Shown here: one piece after another, positions 1 to 12,784 of the stretch
Numbering within the stretch: the stretch's first letter is position 1
Layout of the letters: the number at the start of each line of letters is the position of its first letter
From: Eudorina sp. 2006-703-Eu-15
Lineage: Eukaryota > Chlorophyta > Chlorophyceae > Chlamydomonadales > Volvocaceae
NCBI GenBank assembly: GCA_003117195.1
Contig: BDSI01000003.1
Span: 868,001 to 932,000 of the forward strand
DNA: 64,000 nt
Direction of reading: 5' to 3'
Program-made: the position numbers and the translations under genes
The notes under the pieces: model-generated
What the model saw: only the letters and a program-made list of their open reading frames with translations
Database searches by the model: none
What the model was told of the DNA's origin: nothing

Positions 1-342
1 AGCGCGAACCCGCCACTATTGCCACCGCCCGAAGCCGCGCGAAACCCAGATCGCAAACAGGGCGCCGACCCGTGGGACACCGTCCGTTGGTCGAGCGGCA
101 TGCGAGGATGCGTGACGCGAGGCGGCATGACCGTTGGACCGTTTGGCCGTTTGAGTAAGGTCCGCCCGGTTAATACGCGTGCCACAATCGACAACCACCC
201 GCGCAAAACCCAGATCGGTACAGCAAGACTGGCAACTCCAAGTAGGCCTGGGCCCTAGGGAACCCCAAACCCAAATCGGGTCCTTTGAGAAACCCATTTG
301 GGCACCTGGACTTGGTGTCCGTGGGTTTCCACGAGCGGTTAC

Positions 343-1332
343 CTGCAGCGGGTTCCCCATTTGGAAGGGACGCCAGTGCGCGTCCGCGTGCAGTAGCTCC
401 CCCCGACCCGTGGCGGTTCTCAGCATGTAGCCGCTGCAGGCGGTGGTGCCGCCCGTGGTTGTGTTGTTGAGCAGGAAGGAGTCCTTGGTCAGTCCGCGGA
501 TGAAGGTGGGGCGCCTGCCCATGGTGGCCGTGCCCTGGTGCCCTTCCGCGGTCGTCGCCCCCGCGGCGGCCGCTGGCCGCAGCTGCAGGGACGGCTGCGC
601 CGTCCCGCCGGTCTGCGGCGGCGCCAGCGGCGCCGGCACGCGCGGCGCGGCACCGCTGGCGCCGGCAACTGCCCTGCCGGCGCCGGCAGCAGCCCCTATT
701 CCGCCGGCAGGGTTGAGCAGCAGCGGCACCACGTTCTGCAGCAAGTGGCGCGAGGACTTCAGGATATCGCTGCAGCTGTCGCTCCCGTTGCCGCTTTCAT
801 CGTCGCCGCCGCGGCCAGCTGGGCCGTTGGGGCCCGCGCTGGGTCCAGCCGGGCGGACGGCACCGGAGACTTCCTGCAGGTCAACTGCAAGGGTGGCGAC
901 CGCGCAGAGAAGCTCCCCGTTCGCATCCACCGCCTCCTCCTCTACACCGACGTGGTCCTCAAAGTCAGCCTCCTGCAGCTGGCGATGGGAGCTGGTCATC
1001 GTGGTCAGCAGGGCCGGCGGTGGGCAGCATCCTGTCGACGCGTTGAGTTGGCGCAAAGAGTCGCGCGCGGATTGAATCCCAACGACTGGCACGCGCACGC
1101 TTGCATCTTTTGTGGTGCTGCAAGCCGAGTTGACGTTGGAGCACGGGTCCAACAGGTCGCGGTGTGAACGTAACAGAGGATTTTGGTCGGCGAGCTGGGT
1201 TGAAGACTTGGCAGTTGCTGACGGCAACACAGCAGACGTTCGTGCTGCCGCAATCCCAGCTGCAGACGTAAAAGGGCTGTGCGCCACATTGGCTTGCTGT
1301 GGCGGTTTCACCGATGAGCACCAACACCCCAT
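343..1332 (-). CDS. Possible 5' exon of an unidentified gene (partial, leaves window at left)
   Basis: An open frame starts at the ATG at 1332 and stays open beyond a good splice donor (CAG|GTAACC on the minus strand, donor GT at 342-341), giving a 330-codon exon in phase 0. The encoded stretch has several cysteines near the N-terminus, an acidic segment around residues 115-135, and long Ala/Gly/Pro-rich low-complexity sequence. The last part (about residues 275-330) is less repetitive and more protein-like. I recognise no domain, signal peptide or membrane helix. After the donor the frame loses protein character, which supports an intron there; further exons would lie left of the window. High GC can keep chance frames open, so this may not be a gene. 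Confidence 0.3.
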
Positions 1333-3143
1333 ATCAAGTTGCCATGCAAGCGTGACGCAGCAGTGTCTTTCTGCTCATCCTATAAGAGCAACAGTGCGTT
1401 GCGGAATACACGGAGCGCCGTGAGAACGGGTTGCGCCTGAGTCTATGAACGGTTTCAATGCAACACCACGCAGCATCTTACGCATCTTAATCAAGGTCAG
1501 ACCTAAACATGAAACTGCCTGGATGCGAAGCGTTTGAGACTAAATTTCATCGGCAGACAGGGCAGGTAGATGGTTGCTGAGCGACACGTGAGAAGTTGCG
1601 GTCTTCAAGTACAGGAACGTGGTTCTGAGCTGTGACTGAGCGGCTCGAACATTCGTACCCAGTCAGCGACCCACCGTTAAAGGTTTGAGACAGGCCTTGA
1701 CTGCCTCTTTCATGGGTATAATCGTACAATTTATATTGCCTATAAACATCGCGTTGCGAGCGATTTCACATTCCTGAAGGATGAAGCCGTTTCTGAGCGT
1801 TGCTCCTTACCTCAGAACCCTGCTTACATGTTTCCTTGCGTCTGGGTTTCACTCCCCAATGAGTCAAGGCAGATCACCGTGCATGGAGCATTGGCTAAAC
1901 GGTTACAAGCCAGGGGTGACCGGCTGGACTGATTCGGGGTTAGGTGTCTCCTTCGCGCTTTGGCCTCCAGGGGCATCCGCGCCAACATACCCTAGGTACC
2001 CGTGACGCTGGTTGAATCTTGGCTCCTGCATAATGGCGACTGTAAGACGCTCACATTTGCAAACAGATAGAATGGGATCGGCGCCTGCCGTATTAGGCTA
2101 CGACCCGTTTCAGATGCAGGCGCATCTTAGCCCGTTCCGTCGAAAAGGTTCCGTCGCCGTTCCCCGCTCGTTCCCATACGGAATTTTCATCCGTCCGCTT
2201 TACATTGGAAGCTGCGCTGGTCTGGCGCTGATGGCTCAAAGCGTTGCGGCAACCGGACCCCTTGCCCACGCAGTGCAGGAATGCAGGTTGACTGTGGGGT
2301 CAGCTGGGATCGCCGCTCTCAAATCTCCATCCCAATCCAAGTAATCCCCATCCCCGCCCCCATTCAAGCATTGTGAAGCCGTTCTGCACGGCATGTGTCC
2401 CCTTCCCCACGCCTATGATGCTTTCCGTGAAGCTGTTTTGAGGGACCACCTGCCCCCAGGCCCGAAACCATGCCGAAGCTGGTGGTGGTACCCTGCTGTT
2501 GCGCACTACCGCCGGGCGATTGTTGAGCGAGCCTAGCCGCAATATGGGTCGCTGCTGTGCCACATGCGCCTTCTCACACCATGTTGCGGGTTTCGGTCCA
2601 GTGTTTTGAACGCAAACATGAAGTAATAAATGTGCAATGTCTCGTGGTGAAGTGTTTGGGCTCGCGATACATATCCTGGTAGGCTTGCGGCTGGAAGTGT
2701 CCATACGCTCCAGTTGCCTCCTCGACTGTGTCTTCGTAAGCAGCATCAACATTTGATGCTGTAAAGTAAGTGTCTGTAGTTATACATGACCGATGCGGTC
2801 CTTAGCTTACAGCCACACAGCCATACTACCAGAGACTTGAAGGCAGTTGGGTGGTTGGAAAACAGCACTGAAGTCTCAACTTGACTTGATTGTGAGGAGG
2901 AGTCGTACCCTTAGCTTCAATCAAATCTGATTAAGCACTGCAACAAGGCAAACGCGTGATTTGTGCACATCAGAAGCGACATCTCTAGGATAGCTGGTCG
3001 TCATGGCGCTCTAATGGCTGAGGCTTAGGACCTTGAAATATATGCGCAAATGTATTACGCAATGCAAACATAAGTTACCAGTCAACGTCGCATGGTGAAA
3101 CGGGATCGCTTGGGTCATTTTTCACGACAGAATTCGCCCGACA
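1333..3143. other. Intergenic stretch, no supported gene
   Basis: Mixed-composition DNA with AT-richer blocks around 1440-1780 and 2750-3090. Open frames here (for example 2012-2344 plus and 2300-2752 minus) show no recognisable protein sequence and no consistent splice sites. It probably holds promoter and 5' leader sequence for the genes on either side. Confidence 0.4.
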
Positions 3144-3437
3144 GTGTACAATTTTCAAACAGCTTCGATGTCCTCATCTGCCAAAATTCGCCCATTCATT
3201 CCTTGGTGGTTTTGGTGTGGCGTTGGCTCACTCGCGTTGACAGCAGGTATTATAGGAAGCTCCTCACCAAGGGAGCGCACTGGCGCTCCCGGCCCGCAGC
3301 TTGTCCCTCGTGATCACCCATCAGCTAGCACGTCGCTCATTTCCGCTTTGGACGCCGAGGCTCAGCGCAGCACGAACACGTATTGGCAACTTGAGTCTCA
3401 ACCCACTCCTGTCGGAAAGAAGCAGTCGTCTCTGTGA
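3144..3437 (+). CDS. 97-codon membrane-protein-like ORF just upstream of SAC1 (uORF or first cistron)
   Basis: An uninterrupted ORF of 97 codons ends 88 nt before the SAC1 start, on the same strand but in a different frame. A second in-frame Met is at codon 9. Residues about 19-40 form one aromatic-rich hydrophobic segment (PWWFWCGVGSLALTAGIIG) compatible with a single membrane span, followed by a polar tail rich in Ser, Pro and Gln. I recognise no family. The position suggests either an upstream ORF in the SAC1 leader or the first cistron of a two-cistron mRNA; such nuclear transcripts are reported from green algae. The hydrophobic segment argues for real coding, but conservation cannot be judged here. 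Confidence 0.35.
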   Translation: MYNFQTASMSSSAKIRPFIPWWFWCGVGSLALTAGIIGSSSPRERTGAPGPQLVPRDHPSASTSLISALDAEAQRSTNTYWQLESQPTPVGKKQSSL

Positions 3438-3525
3438 GAACTCAGGATCCCGTTTCGCTCTTCATTTCAGCACCGAATCCAAGTCGTCATCGGTTCTTGC
3501 AGCGGAGGCTCTGTCGACGTACGCC

Positions 3526-6500
3526 ATGGCGCCGGACCCGCGATTTTGCTTCCCATCGCTGCGCATTTTCCGCCAAGGCGCGAATGCAGTTGTGCAACCT
3601 ATTGTTGATGGCAACCAGCAGCGTGTAGAGACGCTCTTGATCGACTTATCCAGTGGCAAAGTCAGCCTATCACCAGCACAGGAAGTCTTACGCGGCAGCA
3701 CCGCGACGGACTCGCTCGGCCTGGTCGGCATCTGCAAGCTCCAAAAAGGTGTGAGGGTAGGGTCCTAGGGTCCGATAACCACGGCGTTAACACTTAAGAA
3801 CTGCACCGGTCCGGGACCAGAGCCGGCGACTTTGTGACCCACGGGCCAGTCCGCAACGCTTGGTGCTCCCGTTTCTGAACACAGCCTTGTGAAGGAACCA
3901 ACATAAGGAAAGCCTGCACCTTACCATTTTTGGACGGGCCTTGGTCATACTTTCGCCGACGGCGAGCAGTTCTGCGGGGCTCTGCTCGCCGCGAGCTTGG
4001 GCGCCGCGCAAACGCGGAGCTTCGTTCCTCCCTGACATGTGACATCCTTCCTGGCCTTCCGTCCCGTGCTCCTGCCTGGGTAGTAACGTGTCCGCCTGGG
4101 AGGGGCCAACGTTGGCCTCGCCCCGCGCCGCCTGCAGCCGCCCGGCCCCACGCGCTCAGCACCCAAACCGTCCTCCTGGCTCCCGGTATAGCACCGAAGC
4201 CCCCATGCCAGGGGACATTACATCTGTGCCATGGCCTACAAGGTCTGTCAAACCTCGTTGGGGCGCGGCAGAATCCAAATTGCGGCAGAACCCAAATCGC
4301 AGGCGACGTTTCCCTGACTCCCGCCTCCATCCCTCCACGCCATGCATTCCCCCGTCCACCGATCTCTCCATGTTCGCGGCCAGGTGTCGCACTGGTCGCC
4401 ATCACCTCGGCCCGGAAGGTGGCGGAGCTGGGTCCCTCCGGCGCGTCGGTGTACGAGATGATCTCCGCAACCGTCATAACGGATCCCGCAACGGAGCGCG
4501 CCACCCGGGGCAACCGCCAACTGCTGACGCTGCTGCGGGTGGGTTAGTGAGGGGGGGATGTCGCGAGCTGGTCGGTCCGGGTCCGGCAGGAGGAGCCGAT
4601 TGAAGTCTGGGTACGTCTCTCGAAGTGCGCTGCGCTGCTGCGAGGACGGTTCCGGATGCGATGGAAGGGTTAGAAGACCGGTCAGGAGATGTGCGAGAAG
4701 GACGGGTAATGACGCCCCCCCCGCTGCGCTTGTGGTGAGCTGCGGGGATCGGCCGGTGGGGCGCGGACATTAGGTGCGCTGCGCCTCGACGCGGCAAGGG
4801 ATTCCCAGAAGAGGGTGGGAAGACACGAGGAGGGGAGGGGGACGTTGGAAGACCCACCAAAGAGCTCCGCTCCGTCGCCCGGTCCTCCCGAGGGGCGTAA
4901 TGGGTGCTCGAACGCCTCCAACCCGCACGTCCTCACCGGGTTTCGCCGCTGCGTCGGTCACGGGGGTCGCGGGGGGGTCACGGGTTGGGGGCAGCGCCGC
5001 AGCGAGACACGGTAGCGGACACGCTGCACCGTCAGTGCTCGAACCACACACACGCATATGGTAAGTATTTTCTTGCAGGTTATATGGTAAGTATATTGCC
5101 ACCTGGGATCGGGCGGGCGGGCGGGTTGCATTTCTAAACACACGCATTGGAGGTAGACCACCATAAATCCCTCCCCCGCACCCCCGCACCGTCGCTCTGA
5201 AAACAGCGCAGTCTGCAAACATCTACCCATTTCCTGTATCCCCCGCGTCCCCTACGTTGCCGTTGTACGTCACAGGACGCCGTGGACCCCGCCGGCTCGG
5301 GCCGCGGCATCTACTTCTCCCACTTCTACGACCTCACCCTCACCACGCAGCGCATCGCGGACCGGGACGCCGACCCCGCCGCCGCCGCAGCGCCCATCGC
5401 CTCTGCGGCGCGCGCGGACGGCCGGTTCTGGTACAACCGCATGCTGGCTTCGCCGCTGCTGGACGCGGGAGCCAGCAGGTGCGGCGGAGTGGAGCCGGGA
5501 CGGCCGTTGGGGCGGGCGTTGCAGACCCACGGGACGGTCGTGTGGGAGACGCAGTCAGCAGTACTTGGTGCAGGGCGGCGGTTGGTGGTGCTGCGTTTCG
5601 AGAGTCGCCCGCGCGTGTGGGTGATGGGGTGTGGTCGGGTGGTGTTAAAGCGAGAGAAAATGTGGGGTTGATATGATATGAATAGTACCAAGACACACCG
5701 AGCCCAGCGACATCCCAGCCCGGGTGTGGGGGGTGGTGGTGATGAATTGCGCTCGGGACGTGTCCGTGCTCGTTGGAACCTGACCCCGCCTGTGCTTGCG
5801 CTGCCATTGCCGTTGCCATTGCCGTTTTATCACCGGCACCGACACGGGCAGGTTCACGCCGCCGCTGGTGCTGGGCTTCATCCGGCAGCTGCCCGGCCTG
5901 CTGTTCAAACCCGCCGGGGGCGGCCCCGCGCAGTCCGCCACGCTGACGCTCGTGGCCCGGAGGGGCGTGGACCGCGCGGGCACCCGCCAGTGGCGCCGCG
6001 GCTGCGACAGCGCGGGTGGGTGCCACCCCTGACCTCTCCCAGGGCACGGAGGGCGAGGTTTTTGGTGACTTTTCGCGGTTTCGCTGCCTTTATTTTTTTA
6101 TTGGGAAGGGTGAAGGTAACTTGGGGGAAATGAACCGCCACGCCCAGGGCTTCACCTTCGCATCACCCTCGTGGTACTAGGCACCGCCGTCACCACGCGC
6201 GTCCGGTCCTCTCCCACCGTTGGTGCTCCACAGTCCCAGTACGCCAATAGTGGCATCACAGTAGTCAAAATCATGTCCGAGCCGCGTCGCGCGCGGGTGG
6301 GCGACGGACCTGCCGCACCGCCCACACCCGCAGGCAACGTGGCCAACTTTGTGGAGACGGAGGAGCTGCTGACCACCCCTTCGGGCGACACGGCCTCGTA
6401 CGTGGAGGTCCGCGGCTCCATACCGCTGCTGTGGACGCAGGTGCGTGTAGGGTTTCGGGTTTAGGGTTGGGGCAGGTGTGTGGGCTGCCAGGCTGGCCTT

Positions 6501-9500
6501 CAGAGCCGCCCGGAACCACCGGTGTCCCCTCGGCTTGCCCCTTCCTTCCTTGCAACCCCCGCCCGCGCCCCCCAACCCCCGCCGGCCCTCCAGCTGCCCA
6601 ACATCAAGTACAAGCCCACCACCGTCATCGCAGCCCCCGGGCAGTCCGCCTCCGTCTTCGACAGGCACGTCAACGCGCTCAAGTCGGCGTACGGCGATGT
6701 GGTCGCCATCAACCTGATCAACCACAAGGGCACAGGTACCGTACACGCCGCGCGCGTGGTCCGCGGCGGGCGGGCGGTGTGTGTGTGTGAGGGGGGATCT
6801 CGTTCATCCGGGGATGGGGCCTGGTGTGGCGCGGGGCGGGGGACAGGCGCGGGGCGGGGGACAGGCGCGGGGTTCCGTTGGGCAGCAGCAGAAGCAGCGT
6901 CCGCAGCGGGGTGCAGGTACCTGTGTAGTTGGGCGTAGTTGAGGGATTGTGTGTGTGTGGTGCCCTGCCGGGCGTGAAGTCCCGTCTGGCCTTCTGGTGT
7001 CATCCTGGATTTACCTGAAGCTGCGCCAATCTCAACCACCTGTCAGGACAGCCGTTCACTCATCATGCTCCCCGGCACACCTCACCCCGTGCATCGTCCC
7101 CAGCTCTCCAAACCCCAGTCTCGCTGTCCCTATTTTTTAATACACATCAGCTGCCAGCCGCCACCAACCCAAACCCAATCTCAACCTTTACCCCCCCCCT
7201 CCCCACCACGTCCCACCCCGGCGCCACCCCAGAGGGCAAACTGGAGGTGGCCTTCCGCACCGAGGTCAACCGCTACTGCTCCGCCTCCCAGGCGGCGGGG
7301 CTGCGCTACCTGGCCTTCGACTTCCACCACGAGTGCTCCAAGGGCCGATACCACCGCCTCAGCCTGCTGTGGGACAAGGCACGTGGGGGCTGAGGCGCTG
7401 CGGGGGGCTGCGGGGGGCCGGGTCTCAAAGCTCCTCGTCGGAAACTGAAAGCAAAGTGAACGGCTTTCTGGAAGCCCACTCAGTGCTGCCTGCTGTGCAG
7501 TTGGCAGCAGGCGGATACCGGGGGAGTGGCGTCGTAGCAAACCAGCGCCAGGCTCTTTGCAAGGCGTGTGGGTTTGCGCCAGCCGGTGCCAGAGTATGAC
7601 ACTCTGGTATGGGTGAGGTCCGGGGTGATTCGACTCACTCCGTGCCGTGTCTCCGTCCCATCTTCAGATCTGATCTGGGTGGGGTTGGATCACGGGGCCA
7701 CCCGGGGCGTCCATCGTCAGTGGCGTGGGTGTGTCTGGGCAGGTGTTTCTTTCTGACACACCCACCCTGGAGGGATGGCACTGGCGAGGGAGGCTCGCCG
7801 TGGCGTGTCGACCGGATTAGGGCACCGGGTGTATCGTAGGCAAGGCAGAAAGCTGGACCCGAGTGCGTGACACACGCAAAGGCGTGTCACCCAATGCCCC
7901 ACCCGTACAGAAGGGTACCTCCAGCGCAATAGGAACCGGATCGCCACCTGGGCGTGTCCCGTGGGGCGGAGGACGCGCCGAGCCGAATACCCACACGTGG
8001 CCCCCGAGTGCGGCTGTGTTACCGACGTGAGGACGCGTCGTACCGCTGTGCCATGCCGTACACAGATCCGCGACGACTTCGACAAGCACGGCTTCTTCCT
8101 GCGGCGCAACGGGGTGGTGGAGAAGCGGCAGCGCGGCGTGATGCGGACCAACTGCATCGACTGCCTGGACCGAACCAACGTCGTACAGGGCGTGCTGGGG
8201 CGTAAGGTACGGCAGTTCCACGGCGAAGCGCGACAATACACACCCGCACACGCGCACGCGCACGCACCTACCGACATACATATACGGAGAAGGGGGATCA
8301 AACGGTGGCGCGCCCAACCCCGTAATAAGGCCGTTCATGACCACGTTGGGGAGGGATCTCCGCTGGGCGAATGAGGAGGGAGAGAGAAAGCGGACGGATG
8401 GTCTGGACCGGGAGTAGGTTTGTGGCGTCTCAGGAGGGAATGCGATGTTGCAACTCATGGACTCGACGTCGTCCACCGGCTGCATGCCAGTGGCTTGAAG
8501 CCACCCATGCTCCGGGCCTTGTACTTGGTGGACGTGTCCTAAACCCAAACCCCAATTCCGTAACTCGCAACGCCGCTCCTCCCCCGGCGCCCCTACCCCC
8601 GGCCCGCCGACCCGCAGGCCCTGGAGGCGATGATGACGGCGCTGGGCATCCTCAAGCCCGGCAGCGCCGGCTCCGCGGTGCTGGGGGCGCCGCTGCCGGG
8701 CCTGCCCGAGGCGTTCCCGCTGGTGGAGCAGGAGTTCAAGATCCTGTGGGCCGACCACGGAGATGCGGTGTCCACGCAGTACGCGGGTGCGTGTGCGGGC
8801 CCCAAGCGTGCGTTTGCGCGCGCGCGCGCGCATGCGTATGTAGATATGATGTTCCAGTGGACCCCGTGGGTCATCAGTGTACGGGGCAAGGCAGGGCGGG
8901 GAAAGGCAGTGCAAGGCAGGGCGCGTGGGTTTAGAAAAAGAAACGCGTGTATGTATATGTGTTTTGAGGATAACTGAGCCGCGAGGGAAGAGTGTTTACG
9001 TGTAGGTCTAGGCGTATCGTTAACGTATCTGACAGGGCCTGTGTGTGGAGCGGGGAATCCCGCGCGGGTTCTGTGTGCACGTTATGATGTTCGTACAGAC
9101 ATATGTATGGAAGACTCTACGACACGGGCCTAGATGGGACGCCATTCAGTTCCTGCTGGGCAGGCACTGGCTCCTGGATCTTTTTGTTGGGCGTGCGTTG
9201 CTCAGACACGTCTGTGTGTGTGTGTGTGTGTTTGTGTGTATTGGTGGTGGTTCGCCGGGCGTGCCCGCCGTACACAGGCACGGGCGCCATGAAGAGCGGC
9301 TTCACGCGCACCGGGAAGCGCACCTTTGGCGGCGTCATCGACGACGGCGTCAAGGCGGTTGTTCGTTACTACGTCAACAACTTCCAGGACGGCCGTAAAC
9401 AGGACGCGGTGGACCTGCTGACGGGTGAGGCCGGCGGCGGTGGCGGTGGCGGTTGGGTACGGCATCACGGCAACGACAGTTGGGGCGGGGAATGCTGAAT

Positions 9501-10460
9501 GCGCAGGGGCGGGTCGAGGGGTACAGCAGACGGGTACCCAGGGGGGTGCCAAGGCGAGGCTACCGGCAGTCGCAAGGGTGGCGGGAAGGCACCGGTATCG
9601 CGAGAGGTCGACGCCGCAAACCCTAGCCCCCTCCCGACTACCGTGTACTCATGTCCCCGCCCGCCCGTCTCCCCGCCCGTCCTTCGCTGCCCGCCCGCTC
9701 GTCCTTCGCCGCCTGCAGGCGCTTACACGGTGGTGTCGGGTGCTCCGCTGCCCCTGCGGTCGCAGCCCTCCCCGCTGCTGCCCATTCTGGTGGCGCTGGC
9801 GGCCATCGCCTTCGGAGCCCACCAGGCGGGCCACGTGAGTGGCCGTGTCCCCGGCAGAAGACCAGACGTCCATGCGCGACACATTGCACATTGCCGCAAC
9901 AGGCAACCATGGCCGCACAGCTCCCTGCGCAGGCGGAAGCGAAAGACCCACCCACGTCCGTTACGGTAGTCGATGGGCCACGAGGCGTGGCCGCCGCTGA
10001 CGCTTTTAAGAAAATCTCCCCTCGCGGCCCCTCGTCTGCTCAGTTCATTGCTTTTATTTCCGCTGATGGAGGTGGTTCCGTTTGTGTTACATCGTCCTGT
10101 GTGGTTAACACGCTGCGGTTGTTGTGGCGACTGCAGGCGCTGGCAGGCGACCTGGTGGGCCCGATGTCGCTCACCGCCGCCGCCACCGACGCCGCCGCCA
10201 ACACCGCCGCCGTCGGGGACGCAGCGGCCGCCGCCGCCGCCTCAGCAGCAGCCGGTGGGTCGCTGGACAGCCGCGGCCCCCTCATCCGGGCGCTGCTGTC
10301 CCAGGTGGTGCTGCCGCTGGTGCTGGGCCTGGGGCTGCTGGGCTTCGTGGTCAGCAACGGCAAGTACCTGGTCAACAAGCCGCAGCTGTGCCCCCACCTG
10401 GCGGTCACGGTCACGGCGCCCAAGAAGAGCAGCGGCAGCAAGGAGAAGAAGGCGGCGTGA
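3526..10460 (+). CDS. SAC1: SAC1-type phosphoinositide phosphatase (ER/Golgi), 12 exons, 678 aa
   Basis: Exons: 3526-3748, 4384-4538, 5276-5478, 5852-6015, 6334-6440, 6594-6735, 7233-7378, 8066-8206, 8618-8786, 9278-9424, 9719-9834, 10137-10460. They sum to 2037 nt with matching phases at all eleven junctions. The product follows the SAC domain end to end: ISATVITDP and GIYFSHFYDLTLTTQR near the start, ANFVETEELL and VRGSIPLLWTQ in the middle, then the catalytic CX5R(T) motif NCIDCLDRTNVVQ with Cys410 and Arg416. Two C-terminal membrane segments (about 551-567 and 625-644) and a final KKAA fit an ER/Golgi tail-anchored enzyme with a dilysine COPI retrieval signal, as in plant SAC6/7/8 and animal SAC1. 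These enzymes remove phosphate from PI4P and PI3P. Intron 7 begins with GC, not GT. The ATG at 3526 was chosen because family sequence starts directly after it. Some upstream codons are also in frame. Confidence 0.93.
9212..9240. repeat. (GT)n microsatellite in SAC1 intron 9
   Basis: A run of GT dinucleotides with one TTT interruption, directly upstream of the exon 10 acceptor. Other GT/CA runs occur in introns of the minus-strand gene at 35.7-40.5 kb. Confidence 0.9.
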
Positions 10461-12754
10461 GGTCGACGTCTCCCTCCTCGCCACCAAGCGAAGGGGAAGG
10501 GCACCCCATGAGGAGGGGAGAGAAGAACCCGTCGTAACAGCAGCAGCAGGGGTGCACGAGGCCTCGTGGGCGTGTTGTTCCAGACACAGCAGAGGTGGCG
10601 GCGGACCGTGCGGGGTGCTGGGGGCGGGCTCTGCACTGCACCTGCATTATCGAGTGATTAAGGGGACCCCGGCGAGTGGGGCGGGGTTCCCGACGCATCC
10701 CCGGGTCGCAGGGGGCTGGAACAATTGAGAGACGAAATAGACATGCACAGCTGGGCAAAGCAGAGGTCGTACGTGTGTACAACACTGTACGGTGCATAGC
10801 AGAGGCCGTTCGTTCGTTCCCAGGGACGTCCCGGGCATCTTGTCTGATCGACTGCCCCCTGCGCGGACACGACCGCCGGCGGCTGCACGGAAGAATGATG
10901 GGAGTTCCAGCATGTAGCGGCGCGGAAGGGCTGTACTGAGGGACGTTGCGGCAGCACTCGCAGCGTGTGGAAGTTGGAGGTCAGAAGGCGGGGTCCAACG
11001 GAGTAGGCCGGCGGGGTACGGCCCGACGACGAGCGCCATCGACTTATGGCGCGCTGTGTTGCCGTAGTGGGCTAGCGGGTGTTGTTTTCCTCCTGGATCT
11101 CATTTCGAACCTGATGAGCACGAAGAACTGAACGGTGTTTCGTACCTTGTTAGGGCTGTTGTCGTACAGTGCTGCAGTGGGTCGCACGCACCTTGTTAGT
11201 CCCGGCGACCTGCCTTGGTTTCGGAGGCCCCAGAGCGTTACGCAGTCCAGACACTGACCAAAGACCCATGGGACAGTACCCCGGACGGGTACTCTCCGCA
11301 CTCGAGCGCCTTTCCTCATGGAGTCGACCAGCGAAGACACTGCGTAAAATAACTTCCAGCACGGACATCCATTCGTTACTATTCAGTAAACCAGCACTGA
11401 AATTGACAGCACACGCTGCTGGACCCGGTACGTCTAGCTGTTCAGCCCCGCCCCTACTGCTCTCAGCAACACACCCGCACACATAACATACAAGCAAACG
11501 CGCTTCTAGCATAGTGTCATAAGGTGTCATACCCCTGAGTTTGTCGGGCCAAGATAGGGGCGTTACATCGAAACGGTGCGCCTCATCGGGCCAGTCGATT
11601 TGCGGTCACCCTTGTGCCACAGAAAGCCGGGTTACGACTTACCGTATCATGACATACGTGTCCAGAGCTCTGGACTTATCATGTCGATAAACTGGTTAGC
11701 GACTGAAGTTTCAATTTGTTCGTATCAAAAGTTGCTTCCGTGACGGTTTTGTACCTACCTATACGCGGGCCTTTGTTTGGCATCGGGATTTCACAGCAAC
11801 CGTACCACAGTCATCGTCAGGTTTATTGTGCTTCCCTAAATGGCTGTCTTGGGACAAACTTTGCTCTTGAGAGCTACCGCGAACTACGCTCGCACCAGCT
11901 CACATCGGTCACCTCTAGTTCAGGCAGTTGGTATGGACCATTTTACGTGGACACGTACCCACATTGAATCTTCAAAATGATGTTCTGCTGGCGTGTGGAC
12001 ATTCACATGCTGTTGCCGGCCAGTGACGCTTTGCTCTGTACGAGGCGCTAGGCGACAGCTCGCATTCGTACTTTACCATCCGATTCGTTCCAAATCATCG
12101 CACTCTGACACACTATTACAGTGGGTCTAACTCTCAGGAAATGCGCAGCGTCCACGGGTCCTGCACGCCTGTCGGTTTTTATGTCCATGCTTGATTTCGG
12201 GATCACATTTCCGTTCCCGAACAATTGAGCCTAAGGTGCATCCCATAACTTCAAGAGATATTCATATGCAGAACGCCCTTGAACGCCCTAGCACCATCTT
12301 CAGATGTATGCGAGAACGATGCGAATAGGCGCGAACGGGACCCGGAAAAGATCATCTCATCCAACGACAATTACGGTTGCGCTTTATCATAAATTTCATG
12401 TAATTCGGTGTTTATAGTTGGGTGTTTGTTTTAGTAGAGAGGTACGCGCACATGACGAGTCCCGACGACTTCGCAACGCGCGCGCTCATCCGGGGTCTTC
12501 ATATTTTCGCATTGCTCGCGTGCGCGTTTATGTGTAATTTTTCTTACGTGTGGATTTCATCATGTAAAGCCATTCATAGTCGGTCATGTTGCGTAAGGCC
12601 ATAACTCAGTTACGTTCTCGAACTCTAGGCTAGAAAGCAATGGATGCTACTATTTCGTATCTTATACACACAGTGTCACATACGAAGGTTAGGTTCTACA
12701 TTAAACTGCAAAATTACATATATTGTCTTCAGGAACCAGTTCAGTCGTGGACCG
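10461..12754. other. SAC1 3' flank and intergenic DNA
   Basis: No supported gene. The first 700 bp are GC-rich, probably SAC1 3' UTR, but I find no TGTAA (the usual chlorophyte polyadenylation signal) close to the stop. From about 11500 the sequence is AT-richer. Near 11213-11240 there is a short stretch (CTGCCTTGGTTTCGGAGG) also found in the tails of the duplicated units at about 15342 and 20955. Confidence 0.5.
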
Positions 12755-12784
12755 TCGAAGGGACGGTACCCATCCATCTCACCA

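Noticed and set aside
8967..8982. 16 bp ATAACTGAGCCGCGAG shared with about 38922
   Set aside because: A single 16-mer match within 64 kb is near chance expectation, and only the GT-rich flanks are similar.
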